Of a stretch of 63,265 bases of DNA, positions 17,731 to 26,303 are shown piece by piece. Source of the stretch: Marinobacterium jannaschii DSM 6295 (GTDB lineage Bacteria; Pseudomonadota; Gammaproteobacteria; Pseudomonadales; Balneatricaceae); assembly GCF_000620085.1 (NCBI RefSeq), contig NZ_JHVJ01000030.1, forward strand, positions 1 to 63,265, given 5' to 3'. The notes under the pieces are model-generated. The model saw only the letters and a list, made by a program, of their open reading frames with translations, did no database searches and was not told the DNA's origin. The position numbers and the translations under genes were made by a program. How positions within the stretch are numbered: position 1 is the stretch's first letter; each line of letters begins with the position of its first letter.

Positions 17731-18591
17731 CTAATTCAGCCGCTGGCTGATCTGCTCGATCAGCAGCTCGACACTGAGGGGCGGATTGCCCGCAAAGGTA
17801 TGCAGTGCGTAGACCGGTACCGGCGATAACTGGAAACCGGGCAGCAGCTCAACCAGCAGTCCCTGTTGCAGGCTTTGTTGGAAAATAAAGTCCGGCAAGA
17901 TACCAACACCGGCGCCGGACTCCAGCAGGGTGCGACAAAGTTGCAGCGAGTTGGCCCGGCTGCTGGGGCGGTAACTGAGGCAATGCTCCTCGCCCTCGGC
18001 ATTCACCAGGCGGTGCTCAATCCGCGTGCCCTGCCAGGTATTTGCTACATAGGGCAGGGCTTCTGCGCCCCTCTCCTGTAATTGCGGTGCGACACAGAGC
18101 ACATCGCGAAACTGGCCGATACGGCGCTGGCGCAACTGGCTGGAGGCGGAGCTGCCGACCCGGATCGCCAGGTCGATCTGTTGCTGCATCAGGTCTAAAT
18201 GCGCATCGCTGGCGATCAGTTCCGGCCGCAGCGCCGGGTGCTGGGTAACCAGCTGGCCTACCAGTGGTGCGATCAGGGATGTCATCAGCGCATCGGGTGC
18301 GGTGAGTCGGATAGGTCCACCCACTGTCTTATGCTGGCTCTGAACTTCAGTCCAGGCTTCTTCGGCAATACGGTTCAGCTCACGACAGCGTTGATAGAAT
18401 TGCTCTCCCGCAGCGGTCAGGTGCTGACGTCTTGTGGTGCGTTTCAGCAGCATCACACCTAACTCGGCTTCGAGGTTCTTCAGGTGCTGGCTGACCACCG
18501 ATTTCGATAGTTCAAGCTGCCCGGCGGCGGCGCTGATCGAGCCTGCTTCCACCACCCTGGCAAACAGCGACATCTGGCGCAGCTGGTTCAT
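17731..18591 (-). CDS. LysR family transcriptional regulator
   Basis: A 286-residue LysR regulator. The N-terminal winged helix-turn-helix (about residues 1-60) contains SISAAAGQLELSKSVVSQHL, and a substrate-binding domain follows. It is divergent from a small NTF2-like gene 107 bases away and probably regulates it together with its own promoter. The type of HTH resembles AaeR/DsdC-like LTTRs only loosely; the effector is unknown. Confidence 0.92.
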   Translation of the reverse strand: MNQLRQMSLFARVVEAGSISAAAGQLELSKSVVSQHLKNLEAELGVMLLKRTTRRQHLTAAGEQFYQRCRELNRIAEEAWTEVQSQHKTVGGPIRLTAPDALMTSLIAPLVGQLVTQHPALRPELIASDAHLDLMQQQIDLAIRVGSSASSQLRQRRIGQFRDVLCVAPQLQERGAEALPYVANTWQGTRIEHRLVNAEGEEHCLSYRPSSRANSLQLCRTLLESGAGVGILPDFIFQQSLQQGLLVELLPGFQLSPVPVYALHTFAGNPPLSVELLIEQISQRLN

Positions 18592-18698
18592 GTTTGATTG
18601 TCCGCTTTATCTAAACACAGGTTTCTGATTGTACTGTTTTTCGTTGTTTTCAGCTGACTAGAATAGAAACCATCACTGATTAAGCGGAGACAATCATT

Positions 18699-19070
18699 AT
18701 GGATTCACAAGTTCTGCAACCTTGTCAGGCTGGAATTGCTGCCTGGCAAGCGGCGTTTAACCGTCAGGATGCAGCGGGCTGTGCGGCGCAGTATGAGGCC
18801 GATGCTGAGATGCGCGCTAAACCCTTCGGGACTTTCAAGGGGCGTGAGGCGATTCAGGCGTTCTGGCAGCAGATTATCGATCAGGGCTTTAGCGATGTGC
18901 AGTACAGCGATGTCGATTGGCAGCCTGCGGGGGAGGATGGCTACTACCTGTCATCCCGCTGGACCATGAACAAGGCATTCGGCCTCGTACATCGCGAGCA
19001 CTGGAAGATCCAGCCGGACGGCACCGCGTTGCTGCATGACGATGAGTTTGAAGTGCTGGGTGAGCGCTAG
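18699..19070 (+). CDS. NTF2-like (SnoaL/DUF4440-type) small protein
   Basis: A 123-residue protein with the cone-shaped NTF2-like fold pattern: an N-terminal helix with WQAAFNRQDAAGCAAQYEADAEM, then FKGREAIQAFWQQII and three strands. Members are ketosteroid-isomerase-like enzymes or stress-related binding proteins; the sequence does not decide which. GCGGAGA precedes the start. It is read away from the LysR gene, its likely regulator, and ends in its own terminator. Confidence 0.82.
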   Translation: MDSQVLQPCQAGIAAWQAAFNRQDAAGCAAQYEADAEMRAKPFGTFKGREAIQAFWQQIIDQGFSDVQYSDVDWQPAGEDGYYLSSRWTMNKAFGLVHREHWKIQPDGTALLHDDEFEVLGER

Positions 19071-19092
19071 ATCCTCTGGCAAGGATGACAGT

Positions 19093-19118
19093 GCCATCTG
19101 AGTTAGCCAGATGGCTTT
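19093..19118 (+). terminator. Terminator between the NTF2-like gene and a convergent LysR gene
   Basis: An 8-bp perfect stem (19093-19100 with 19108-19115), seven-base loop, short T-run. It lies just before the stop codon of the convergent LysR gene. Confidence 0.55.
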
Positions 19119-19127
19119 GCTGTTTGC

Positions 19128-20045
19128 CTAGCTACTTTTTACCGCCTGCGGGCTTTCGGCAATCTGCTCCAGCAACCAGTCGCGGAAGGCGATCACTTTT
19201 GGCGTCATCTGACGATTGGGCAGCACCAGATAGTGGGAACCGCTGGACTCCAGGGTGAAGGGGTGGGCTTGTACCAACTTGCCGCTGGCCAGGACCGGTT
19301 CCAGGTGGAAGCTGCGGGTCAGCAACAGGCCGACATGGTTGCAGGCGGCCTCGATCGCCATGGTGCTGGTATCGCTCTCCAGCATAGGCTCGATATTGAT
19401 ATCCATAATGCCCTGTTTACGGAACCAGATCGGCCAGTTCTCGCGATCGCCGATGGTGCTGAGCAGCGGATATTGCAATAGCTGCAGCGGATCATCCGAT
19501 ACCGGATGAGCATCGAGAAACTCGGGGCTAGCCACCACCAGCCACTTCTCCTGGGTCAGGCGCTCGACCTTCATACCGCCCCAGTCCCCAAAGCCGTTGG
19601 AGATCTCCAGGTCGGCTTCCTCCACTTCATCCTGTGAAGGCCATACCGCAGACATCAGGCGGATACGAATACCGGGATTCTTATCGTAGAAGTCCTTCAG
19701 CCGAGGTGTCAGCCAGCGGTGGATAAAGCTGGTGCCGCACTTGATGGTGAGCAGGGCGCGGTGATCGGTGCCAAACAGTTCATTGGTACTGGTCAGCAGG
19801 CTGTTAAAGGCATCGGTCAGTACCGGCAGGTAGGCCCGCGCTGCATCGGTGAGTTCCAGTTTGCGCGGTTTGCGGTGGAACAGCTGGGTATCCAGGTATT
19901 CCTCCAGCAGCTTTACCTGCTGGCTGACAGCGCCCTGGGTGACATGCAGCTCTTCGGCGGCACGGGTCAGGCTGCGCAGGCGGGCGGAGGCTTCAAAGGC
20001 CTTCAGGGCGTTCAGGGGCGGCAGGGACTTGCGGCGGTTGCTCAT
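19128..20045 (-). CDS. LysR family regulator, GcvA-like, divergent from phn operon
   Basis: A 305-residue LysR protein of the GcvA type: LPPLNALKAFEASARLRSLTRAAEELHVTQGAVSQQVKLLE at the N-terminus carries the DNA-binding helix-turn-helix and is the GcvA/AmpR signature, followed by a ligand-binding domain. It is the only regulator next to phnG, separated by about 296 bases, and is read in the opposite direction. The usual phosphonate regulator PhnF (GntR family) is missing here, so control of phn by this protein is a reasonable inference from position; no binding site could be proven. Confidence 0.9.
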   Translation of the reverse strand: MSNRRKSLPPLNALKAFEASARLRSLTRAAEELHVTQGAVSQQVKLLEEYLDTQLFHRKPRKLELTDAARAYLPVLTDAFNSLLTSTNELFGTDHRALLTIKCGTSFIHRWLTPRLKDFYDKNPGIRIRLMSAVWPSQDEVEEADLEISNGFGDWGGMKVERLTQEKWLVVASPEFLDAHPVSDDPLQLLQYPLLSTIGDRENWPIWFRKQGIMDINIEPMLESDTSTMAIEAACNHVGLLLTRSFHLEPVLASGKLVQAHPFTLESSGSHYLVLPNRQMTPKVIAFRDWLLEQIAESPQAVKSS

Positions 20046-20341
20046 AGGGCGATGTTTATTGTTAGATTTTTTAAGGAAAAGAGGTGGTCAGCTCTCAGGG
20101 CGACCGTTATTCATACCAGCCTATCTTTACGGAATTGTTGCGATAAGTCCGCTGATTTCTTATGCCAGGTAGTTTTTTAGCGCTTTAAGCCTGTGCCCGG
20201 GCGACAGAGCCCCGTCAATAGGGGAGCTAACTTATCCCTGAGAAAATCTCGGGAATTCAGGAAGAAATGCTCCATTTTTTTCCGCCTGGCACCTCCCCAC
20301 AATGGCGTTATCTGAAGTGACAAACCTAACAGGTAACGAAG
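20046..20341. promoter_or_regulatory. Divergent control region between the LysR gene and phnG
   Basis: About 296 bases without a gene. It contains AT-rich stretches near the LysR start (20050-20085) and a small hairpin with CCC-GAGA/TCTC-GGG arms at about 20236-20253, followed 20 bases later by a T7 run. I see no convincing Pho box and no strong sigma70 hexamer pair. LysR-type T-N11-A half sites are too short to call by eye. Confidence 0.35.
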
Positions 20342-20812
20342 ATGACAGCCTCAACCGACCAGCAGGTCCAGGCGCGCCAGCGCTGGATCTCTGTGCTGGC
20401 TAAAGCGGACAGCGAACAGTTGCAGCAGCTCTGGCAGCAGTGCCTGATGCAGCTGGGCGCCGCGCCGGACTACCAGTTTATCCGTAAGCCGGAATCAGGC
20501 CTGACCATGCTGCGCGGCCGTATCGGCGGCAGCGGCCAGCCCTTTAACCTGGGTGAGATGACCCTGACCCGCTGTGCCCTGCGACTTGAGAGTGGCACTC
20601 TGGGGGTGAGCTATATCCAGGGCCGCAATCATCAGCATGCCCTGCTGGCGGCACTGGCCGATGCCCTGCTGCAGCAGGACGAACATGATCTGATCCAGCG
20701 GCAGCTGATCACGCCATTGGCGAGTCAGCAGCGGGCCGATCGGGAGGCCCGTGACAGCGCCAGCGCCGACACTAAGGTCGACTTTTTCACACTGGTAAGG
20801 GGAGAGGACTGA
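20342..20812 (+). CDS. phnG: C-P lyase subunit PhnG
   Basis: A 156-residue core subunit of the carbon-phosphorus lyase complex. With PhnH, PhnI and PhnJ it forms the core; PhnI with PhnG, H and L attaches the phosphonate to the ribose of ATP. The characteristic segments are RQRWISVLAKAD at the N-terminus and FNLGEMTLTRCALRL in the middle. Its stop overlaps the phnH start, so the two are translationally coupled. First gene of the phnGHIJKLMN operon. Confidence 0.95.
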   Translation: MTASTDQQVQARQRWISVLAKADSEQLQQLWQQCLMQLGAAPDYQFIRKPESGLTMLRGRIGGSGQPFNLGEMTLTRCALRLESGTLGVSYIQGRNHQHALLAALADALLQQDEHDLIQRQLITPLASQQRADREARDSASADTKVDFFTLVRGED

Positions 20813-21420
20813 TGGCTGTTGTAAGTGACCAGCTGATCGCCGGGTTTAGTGATCCGGTACAGGATTCCCAGACCCTGTTCCGTACCCTGCTGAAAGCGAT
20901 GAGTGAGCCGGGCCTGATCCGCCAGATCGAACAACCTGAGCGCGCCCCGGGCCCGCTGTCATTGGCGGGCTGGGCTGTGGCGCTGGGGATGCTGGATGCC
21001 GATACGCCCCTGTGGCTGAGCCGCTCGCTGATGCAGGACAGCACCCTGAGCAGCAACCTGCGTTTCCACTGCCAGTCACCGTTGACTGCGTGTGCGGCAG
21101 AAGCTGACTTTGCGCTGGCGCTGGCAGCAGAGCTGCCGGAACTGGCGAGCTTTAATCAGGGCTGTGCTGAATACCCGGATCGCTCTGCGACCCTGATTAT
21201 TCAGGTGGAAGGGATCAGCGATGAGCCGGACTGGACTCTGACCGGCCCCGGAATCGAGTCCGAGCGTGGCCTGACTATCAGGGGCCTGCCCCAGGCGTTC
21301 ACAGAACAGCTGATCGCCAGCCGACGTCGCTTCCCGCTGGGCGTGGATTGCATCTTTGTCTGCGCCGAGCAGCTGGTGGCCCTGCCCCGTTCAACCCAGA
21401 TCCGCATCGGAGGTGCCTGA
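20812..21420 (+). CDS. phnH: C-P lyase subunit PhnH
   Basis: A 202-residue core subunit of C-P lyase. The N-terminal GFSDPVQDSQTLFRTLLKAMSEPG is the PhnH signature, and the C-terminal RRFPLGVDCIFVCAEQLVALPR is also conserved. It is structurally related to PLP-dependent transferases but lacks the cofactor. It overlaps phnG by one base and ends two bases before phnI. Confidence 0.96.
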   Translation: MAVVSDQLIAGFSDPVQDSQTLFRTLLKAMSEPGLIRQIEQPERAPGPLSLAGWAVALGMLDADTPLWLSRSLMQDSTLSSNLRFHCQSPLTACAAEADFALALAAELPELASFNQGCAEYPDRSATLIIQVEGISDEPDWTLTGPGIESERGLTIRGLPQAFTEQLIASRRRFPLGVDCIFVCAEQLVALPRSTQIRIGGA

Positions 21421-21422
21421 GC

Positions 21423-22562
21423 ATGTATGTAGCTGTTAAAGGGGGCGAGAAGGCGATCGACAACGCCCATGCCCTGATGGCCAAGCGCCGTCGCGGCGAT
21501 ACTGGAATCGCCGAACTGAGTGTCGAACAGATCCGCCAGCAGTTGCCGCTGGCAGTGGACCGGGTGATGAACGAAGGCTCGGTCTATGATCCGCAATTGG
21601 CAGCCCTGGCGCTGAAACAGGCCAGCGGCGATGCCGTCGAGGCGATCTTCCTGCTGCGTGCCTATCGCACCACGCTGCCGCGTATTGGTTATTCCGAGCC
21701 GCTGGATACCGAGGCGATGCAGATCGAGCGTCGTGTCTCCGGCACCTTTAAGGACCTGCCGGGCGGCCAGATCCTGGGGCCGACCTATGACTACACCCAC
21801 CGCCTGCTGGACTTCAGCCTGCTGGCCGATGCTCAGGCTGAGGGCGCAGAAGAGGCGGCTGAGTCTGCTGATTCCAAGCTCGCTGTTGAAGTCGAAGCCT
21901 GCCCAAGGGTGCTGGAGCTGCTGAACAAAGAGGGGCTGATCGAGAACTCGCGCCAGCCGGACGAAGCCGACCAGGTGCCGGGCGATCTGACCCGCCAGCC
22001 GATCAGCTATCCGGCCGACCGTGCCCTGCGCCTGCAAAACCTGGCGCGCGGCGACGAAGGCTTTCTGCTCTCCCTCAGCTACGCCAGCATGCGTGGCTAC
22101 GGCGACAGCCATCCCTTTGCCGGTGAGATGCGCTGTGGTCGGGTGACGGTAGAGCTGGTGCCGGAAGAGCTGGGTTTCCCGATTGAGGTAGGCGAAGTAC
22201 AGCTGACCGAGTGTGAAATGGTTAACCAGTTCCACGGCAGCAAAGAGCAGCCGCCGCAGTTTACCCGAGGTTATGGCCTGGTGTTTGGGTACAGCGAGCG
22301 CAAAGCGATGAGCATGGCGTTGATCGACCGCTCCCTGCGTTGCGAGGAGCTGGGCGAGCAGGTGCTCTACCCGAACCAGGACCAGGAGTTTGTGCTCTCC
22401 CACAGCGACTGTGTTTCCGCCAACGGCTTTGTTTCCCATCTGAAACTGCCGCACTACGTCGACTTCCAGTCTGAACTGGAGATGATCCGTCGCCTGCGCA
22501 GTGAAAGCGTCGAGGTACAGAGTGGTGACAATGCAACCGAACAGCCGGAGGCAGAGGCATGA
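21423..22562 (+). CDS. phnI: C-P lyase subunit PhnI
   Basis: A 379-residue subunit that supports nucleosidase-like transfer of phosphonate to the 1' carbon of ATP ribose, releasing adenine. The N-terminus MYVAVKGGEKAIDNAH is diagnostic and fixes the start at 21423; the reading frame extends upstream into phnH. QLTECEMVNQFHGSKEQPPQFTRGYGL (conserved PhnI region, cited in part) carries His residues of the zinc site. Its stop overlaps the phnJ start in ATGA. Confidence 0.96.
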   Translation: MYVAVKGGEKAIDNAHALMAKRRRGDTGIAELSVEQIRQQLPLAVDRVMNEGSVYDPQLAALALKQASGDAVEAIFLLRAYRTTLPRIGYSEPLDTEAMQIERRVSGTFKDLPGGQILGPTYDYTHRLLDFSLLADAQAEGAEEAAESADSKLAVEVEACPRVLELLNKEGLIENSRQPDEADQVPGDLTRQPISYPADRALRLQNLARGDEGFLLSLSYASMRGYGDSHPFAGEMRCGRVTVELVPEELGFPIEVGEVQLTECEMVNQFHGSKEQPPQFTRGYGLVFGYSERKAMSMALIDRSLRCEELGEQVLYPNQDQEFVLSHSDCVSANGFVSHLKLPHYVDFQSELEMIRRLRSESVEVQSGDNATEQPEAEA

Positions 22563-23413
22563 GCCAGACTGAAGGTTATAACTTCGCTTACCTGGATGAG
22601 CAGACCAAGCGTATGATCCGCCGCGCCATCCTCAAGGGGGTGGCAATCCCCGGCTATCAGGTGCCTTTTGGTGGCCGTGAGATGCCGCTGCCGCATGGTT
22701 GGGGTACCGGTGGTATGCAGGTGACTGCTTCGGTGATCGGTGCCGACGACCGCCTTAAAGTGATCGATCAGGGCGCCGACGATACCACCAATGCGGTCAG
22801 TATCCGCCGTTTCTTCGCCCGTACCGCCGGTGTCGAGACCACCGAGCGTACCGTTGAGGCAAGCCTGATCCAGACCCGGCACCGAATCCCGGAGACGCCG
22901 CTCAGCAACGATCAGATCATCATCTACCAGGTGCCGGTGTCCGAACCGCTGCGTTTTATCGAGCCGCGCGAGACCGAGACCCGCAAGATGCACGCCCTGC
23001 GGGAGTATGGCGCGATGCAAGTGAAGCTGTATGAAGATGTGGCCCGCTTCGGCCATATCGCCACCAGCTATGACTACCCGGTGCTGGTGAACGACCGCTA
23101 CATGATGTCGCCGTCGCCGATCCCGAAATTCGACAACCCGAAGATGGACCGGATGCCGGCACTGCAGCTGTTTGGCGCCGGTTTCGAGAAGCGGATCTAT
23201 GCGGTACCCCCTTACACCTCGGTGAAGAGTCTCGACTTTGATGATCATCCGTTTGAGGTGCAGCAGTGGCAGGAGAGCTGTGCCATCTGCGGCAGTGATC
23301 ACAGTTTCCTCGATGAGGTGATCACCGATGATAACGGCAGCAAGATCTACGTCTGCTCCGATACCGACTACTGCGCCGGGCGCGTCGCTGCCTCTGAGGA
23401 GCCACAGCAATGA
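22559..23413 (+). CDS. phnJ: C-P lyase, radical SAM subunit PhnJ
   Basis: A 284-residue radical S-adenosylmethionine enzyme that cleaves the C-P bond of 5-phosphoribosyl 1-phosphonate. Cys241, Cys244, Cys266 and Cys272 reproduce the positions known for E. coli PhnJ, in which the first three hold the [4Fe-4S] cluster and the last forms the thiyl radical. Gly32 in PGYQVPF matches the proposed glycyl radical site. The enzyme therefore looks catalytically intact. Coupled by ATGA overlaps to phnI and phnK. Confidence 0.98.
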   Translation: MSQTEGYNFAYLDEQTKRMIRRAILKGVAIPGYQVPFGGREMPLPHGWGTGGMQVTASVIGADDRLKVIDQGADDTTNAVSIRRFFARTAGVETTERTVEASLIQTRHRIPETPLSNDQIIIYQVPVSEPLRFIEPRETETRKMHALREYGAMQVKLYEDVARFGHIATSYDYPVLVNDRYMMSPSPIPKFDNPKMDRMPALQLFGAGFEKRIYAVPPYTSVKSLDFDDHPFEVQQWQESCAICGSDHSFLDEVITDDNGSKIYVCSDTDYCAGRVAASEEPQQ

Positions 23414-24207
23414 ATGAAGTACAGAGCTGGCAGGATATCGAGCCCCTGCTAAGCGTGCGAAACCTGACCAAGTTCTACAGCCCGGGCAAGGGCTGCGGCG
23501 ATGTCAGTTTTGATCTCTATCCGGGTGAAGTACTGGGGATCGTCGGCGAGTCCGGCTCCGGCAAGTCGACCCTGCTGAACAGCCTCTCCAACCGCCTGCG
23601 TCCGGACAGCGGTGAAATTCTCTATAACAGTGAGCAGTTTGGCGAGCTGAATCTCTACGCGGCGGAGGAGTCGGAGCGGCGCATTTTGATGCGCTCTGAA
23701 TGGGGCATTGTGCACCAGCACGCCCGTGACGGCCTGCGGATGAATGTCAGTGCCGGGGCAAATATCGGCGAGCGCCTGATGGCGGTCGGCGAGCGGCACT
23801 ACGGTGATATCCGCCAGCGGGCGCTGCAGTGGCTGGAAGCGGTGGAGATCGAGGCTGGTCGTATCGATGATAAGCCGAGCCAGTTTTCCGGCGGTATGCA
23901 GCAGCGGCTGCAGATCGCCCGCAACCTGGTGACCCATCCACGGCTGATCTTTATGGATGAGCCCACCGGCGGGCTGGATGTCTCGGTGCAGGCGCGTCTG
24001 CTCGACCTGCTGCGCAACCTGGTGGCCAACCTGGGGCTGTCGGTGATTATTGTTACCCACGACCTGGCGGTGGCGCGTCTGCTGGCGCACCGCCTGATGG
24101 TGATGCGCCGTGGTGAGGTGGTCGAGAGCGGCCTGACCGACCAGGTGCTGGACGACCCACAGCACCCGTACACCCAGTTGCTGGTTTCCTCCATTTTGCA
24201 GAATTGA
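23410..24207 (+). CDS. phnK: PhnK, ABC-type ATPase of the C-P lyase complex
   Basis: A 265-residue soluble ABC ATPase without a membrane partner. It binds the C-P lyase core. Walker A is GESGSGKST near residues 45-53, signature FSGGMQQRLQIARNL, Walker B LIFMDEPTGGLD. The start overlaps the phnJ stop in ATGA. It resembles DppD-type ATPases, but position and the pairing with PhnL identify it. Confidence 0.95.
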   Translation: MNEVQSWQDIEPLLSVRNLTKFYSPGKGCGDVSFDLYPGEVLGIVGESGSGKSTLLNSLSNRLRPDSGEILYNSEQFGELNLYAAEESERRILMRSEWGIVHQHARDGLRMNVSAGANIGERLMAVGERHYGDIRQRALQWLEAVEIEAGRIDDKPSQFSGGMQQRLQIARNLVTHPRLIFMDEPTGGLDVSVQARLLDLLRNLVANLGLSVIIVTHDLAVARLLAHRLMVMRRGEVVESGLTDQVLDDPQHPYTQLLVSSILQN

Positions 24208-24260
24208 TGAGCTTTACGGACCCGCTATTACCGCGACGCTTTGCTTGCGGGGCCCTGTTA

Positions 24261-24336
24261 TTGGGATTCGCAAGCTCATCCCAACCTACGGTCGCATCTG
24301 TAGGTTGGGAAGCGGAGTGTAGCGACAAATCCCAAC
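24261..24336. repeat. REP/BIME-like palindromic repeat between phnK and phnL
   Basis: Two REP-like units face each other. Perfect 10-bp arms CCCAACCTAC (24280-24289) and GTAGGTTGGG (24300-24309) flank a 10-base centre, and each outer flank ends in its own TTGGGATT or AATCCCAAC segment, so each unit is itself a GTTGGG...CCCAAC hairpin. Such units are common dispersed repeats in gammaproteobacteria. Here it lies inside an operon, in the only large gap of phnGHIJKLMN. Confidence 0.75.
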
Positions 24337-24402
24337 ATGAATTTTTCCCGCTCTTCTTGCGAAAGGGAATAGCGCGGGCCGTAAACAACAGGTATCAGAC
24401 CG

Positions 24403-25089
24403 ATGACAACCATGATCGAAGTTAAAGGGGTGGAGAAGCAGTTCACCCTGCACAACCAGGGCGGCGCCAGTTTTGATGTGCTCAAGGGCAATGACCTCAG
24501 CGTGACTGCCGGGGAGTGCGTGGTACTGCACGGTCAGTCCGGCGCCGGTAAAAGTACCCTGCTGAAGGCGCTGTATGCCAACTACAAGGTCAACAATGGC
24601 AGCATAAGCCTGCGCGATGGCGAGGAGCTGGTGGATATCACCACTGCGCTGCCACGGCGCATTATCGCCCTGCGCGAGCGCACTCTGGGTTATGTCTCCC
24701 AGTTCCTGCGGGTGATTCCGCGGGTGCCTACCTTGCAGGTGGTGATGCAGCCGCTGCTGGACCTGGGCGAAGAGGAAGCGGTTTGCGAGGCCAAGGCGAA
24801 AGAGCTGCTGAGCCGCCTCAATGTGCCGCAGCGACTCTGGACGCTGGCGCCTTCGACCTTCTCCGGCGGTGAGCAGCAGCGCGTCAATATCGCCCGTGGC
24901 TTTATCGTTGATTACCCGATCCTGTTGCTGGATGAGCCGACTGCCTCGCTGGATGCCGCCAACCGCCGGGTGGTGGTAGAGCTGATTGATGAGGCTAAGC
25001 AGCGAGGCGCGGCGATTGTCGGCATCTTCCATGATGAGGATGTACGCGAGGCGGTCGCTGACCGGCTGGTCGACCTGCGGGCCCTGTAA
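24403..25089 (+). CDS. phnL: PhnL, ABC-type ATPase of the C-P lyase pathway
   Basis: A 228-residue ABC ATPase. Walker [10 protein letters not shown], signature [14 protein letters not shown], Walker [13 protein letters not shown]. PhnL is needed with PhnG, H and I for the first step, forming alkylphosphonate ribose triphosphate from ATP and phosphonate. It starts 195 bases after phnK, the gap being filled by the palindromic repeat, so its expression may be lower than that of phnGHIJK or depend on read-through. Confidence 0.95.
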   Translation: MTTMIEVKGVEKQFTLHNQGGASFDVLKGNDLSVTAGECVVLHGQSGAGKSTLLKALYANYKVNNGSISLRDGEELVDITTALPRRIIALRERTLGYVSQFLRVIPRVPTLQVVMQPLLDLGEEEAVCEAKAKELLSRLNVPQRLWTLAPSTFSGGEQQRVNIARGFIVDYPILLLDEPTASLDAANRRVVVELIDEAKQRGAAIVGIFHDEDVREAVADRLVDLRAL

Positions 25090-25144
25090 CGGATATGAGT
25101 AACTGGCAGCCTGAAACGTGGGCTGCCTAATCTGAGCAAAGACA

Positions 25145-26293
25145 ATGCAAGAACAGATTCTGAGTAACGCGCAGTTGATCCTGCGTGATGAAGTTAAGAC
25201 CGGCACCCTGCTGGTTCGTGGCGGTAAGATCGCCGATATCAGCTTTGGCAACAGCAACCTGTCCCAGGCGGAAGACCTGCAGGGCGACTACCTGCTGCCG
25301 GGCCTGGTGGAGCTGCACACCGATAACCAGGAGAAGTACTTCACGCCACGGCCGAAGGTGGACTGGCCGGCGCATCTGGCGATGGCGACCCACGATGCCC
25401 AGCTGGCATCTTCCGGTATCACCACCTCGTTTGACTCGGTGGCGCTGGGCGATATCGCCGGTGACAGCACCCGGGTAGAGAAACTGGATAGCATGATTGC
25501 CAGTATCGTGGCTTCGGAGCAGGCGGGTCTGAACCGGATTAACCACCTGCTGCATCTGCGCTGTGAGGTGACCTTTCCGAAGATGATGGCGTTCTTCGAG
25601 CGCTATATCGGTAATGAGATGGTGAAACTGGTATCGGTGATGGATCACGCGCCGGGCCAGCGCCAGTTCCCGCCGGAGAATCTCGGCAAGTACCGGGACT
25701 ATTATCAGGGTAAGTACGGTTTCAGCGACCAGCAGATGGATCGGTTTATAGTCGAGCAAAAGGCCAATGCCGCCAAATACAGCGACAAGTACCGCCGCCA
25801 GCTCTGCGAGATCTGCAATGAGCGTGGTATCGCTCTGGCCAGCCATGATGATGCCACCTTGGAACATGCTGAGGAGTCGGCTGCCCTGGGAATGCAGGTG
25901 GCGGAGTTTCCGACCACTGTCGCGGCGGCGCAGGCCTCCCATGAGCTGGGCTTGAAGGTGCTGATGGGAGCGCCGAACATTATCCGTGGCGGTTCCCACT
26001 CCGGCAACGTAGCGGCGAAGGAGCTGGCGGAGCTGGGTTGCCTGGATATTCTCTCGTCCGACTACTATCCATCGGGCCTGCTACCGGCGGCGTTCAAGGT
26101 GGCTGAGCTGGATAACGGTTATGACCTGGCGGCCGCGGTGGCGCTGGTGACGGCAAATCCGGCGTTGGCGGCCAACCTGTTTGATCGTGGCGAGCTGAAA
26201 ACCGGCCTGCGCGCCGACCTGGTTCAGGTCCATAAGCATGAACTGATGCCGATGATCCGCCGGGTCTGGAATCTGGGCCAGCGGGTCTTTTAA
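25145..26293 (+). CDS. phnM: PhnM, alkylphosphonate ribose triphosphate diphosphatase
   Basis: A 382-residue amidohydrolase-fold enzyme that removes pyrophosphate from 5-triphosphoribosyl 1-phosphonate to give the PhnJ substrate. Metal-site segments are LVELHTDNQEKYFTPRP, VMDHAPGQRQF, ALASHDDATLEH and GAPNIIRGGSHSGN. The length matches the family. It starts 55 bases after phnL and ends 10 bases before phnN. Confidence 0.96.
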   Translation: MQEQILSNAQLILRDEVKTGTLLVRGGKIADISFGNSNLSQAEDLQGDYLLPGLVELHTDNQEKYFTPRPKVDWPAHLAMATHDAQLASSGITTSFDSVALGDIAGDSTRVEKLDSMIASIVASEQAGLNRINHLLHLRCEVTFPKMMAFFERYIGNEMVKLVSVMDHAPGQRQFPPENLGKYRDYYQGKYGFSDQQMDRFIVEQKANAAKYSDKYRRQLCEICNERGIALASHDDATLEHAEESAALGMQVAEFPTTVAAAQASHELGLKVLMGAPNIIRGGSHSGNVAAKELAELGCLDILSSDYYPSGLLPAAFKVAELDNGYDLAAAVALVTANPALAANLFDRGELKTGLRADLVQVHKHELMPMIRRVWNLGQRVF

Positions 26294-26303
26294 GGAGAGC
26301 AAT

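Noticed and set aside
21201-22454. Long open frame antisense to phnH/phnI
   Set aside because: phnG to phnM are unmistakable on the plus strand; this frame has no family features.
24204-24425. Short frame between phnK and phnL
   Set aside because: It is made of the palindromic repeat and overlaps phnL; not a gene.
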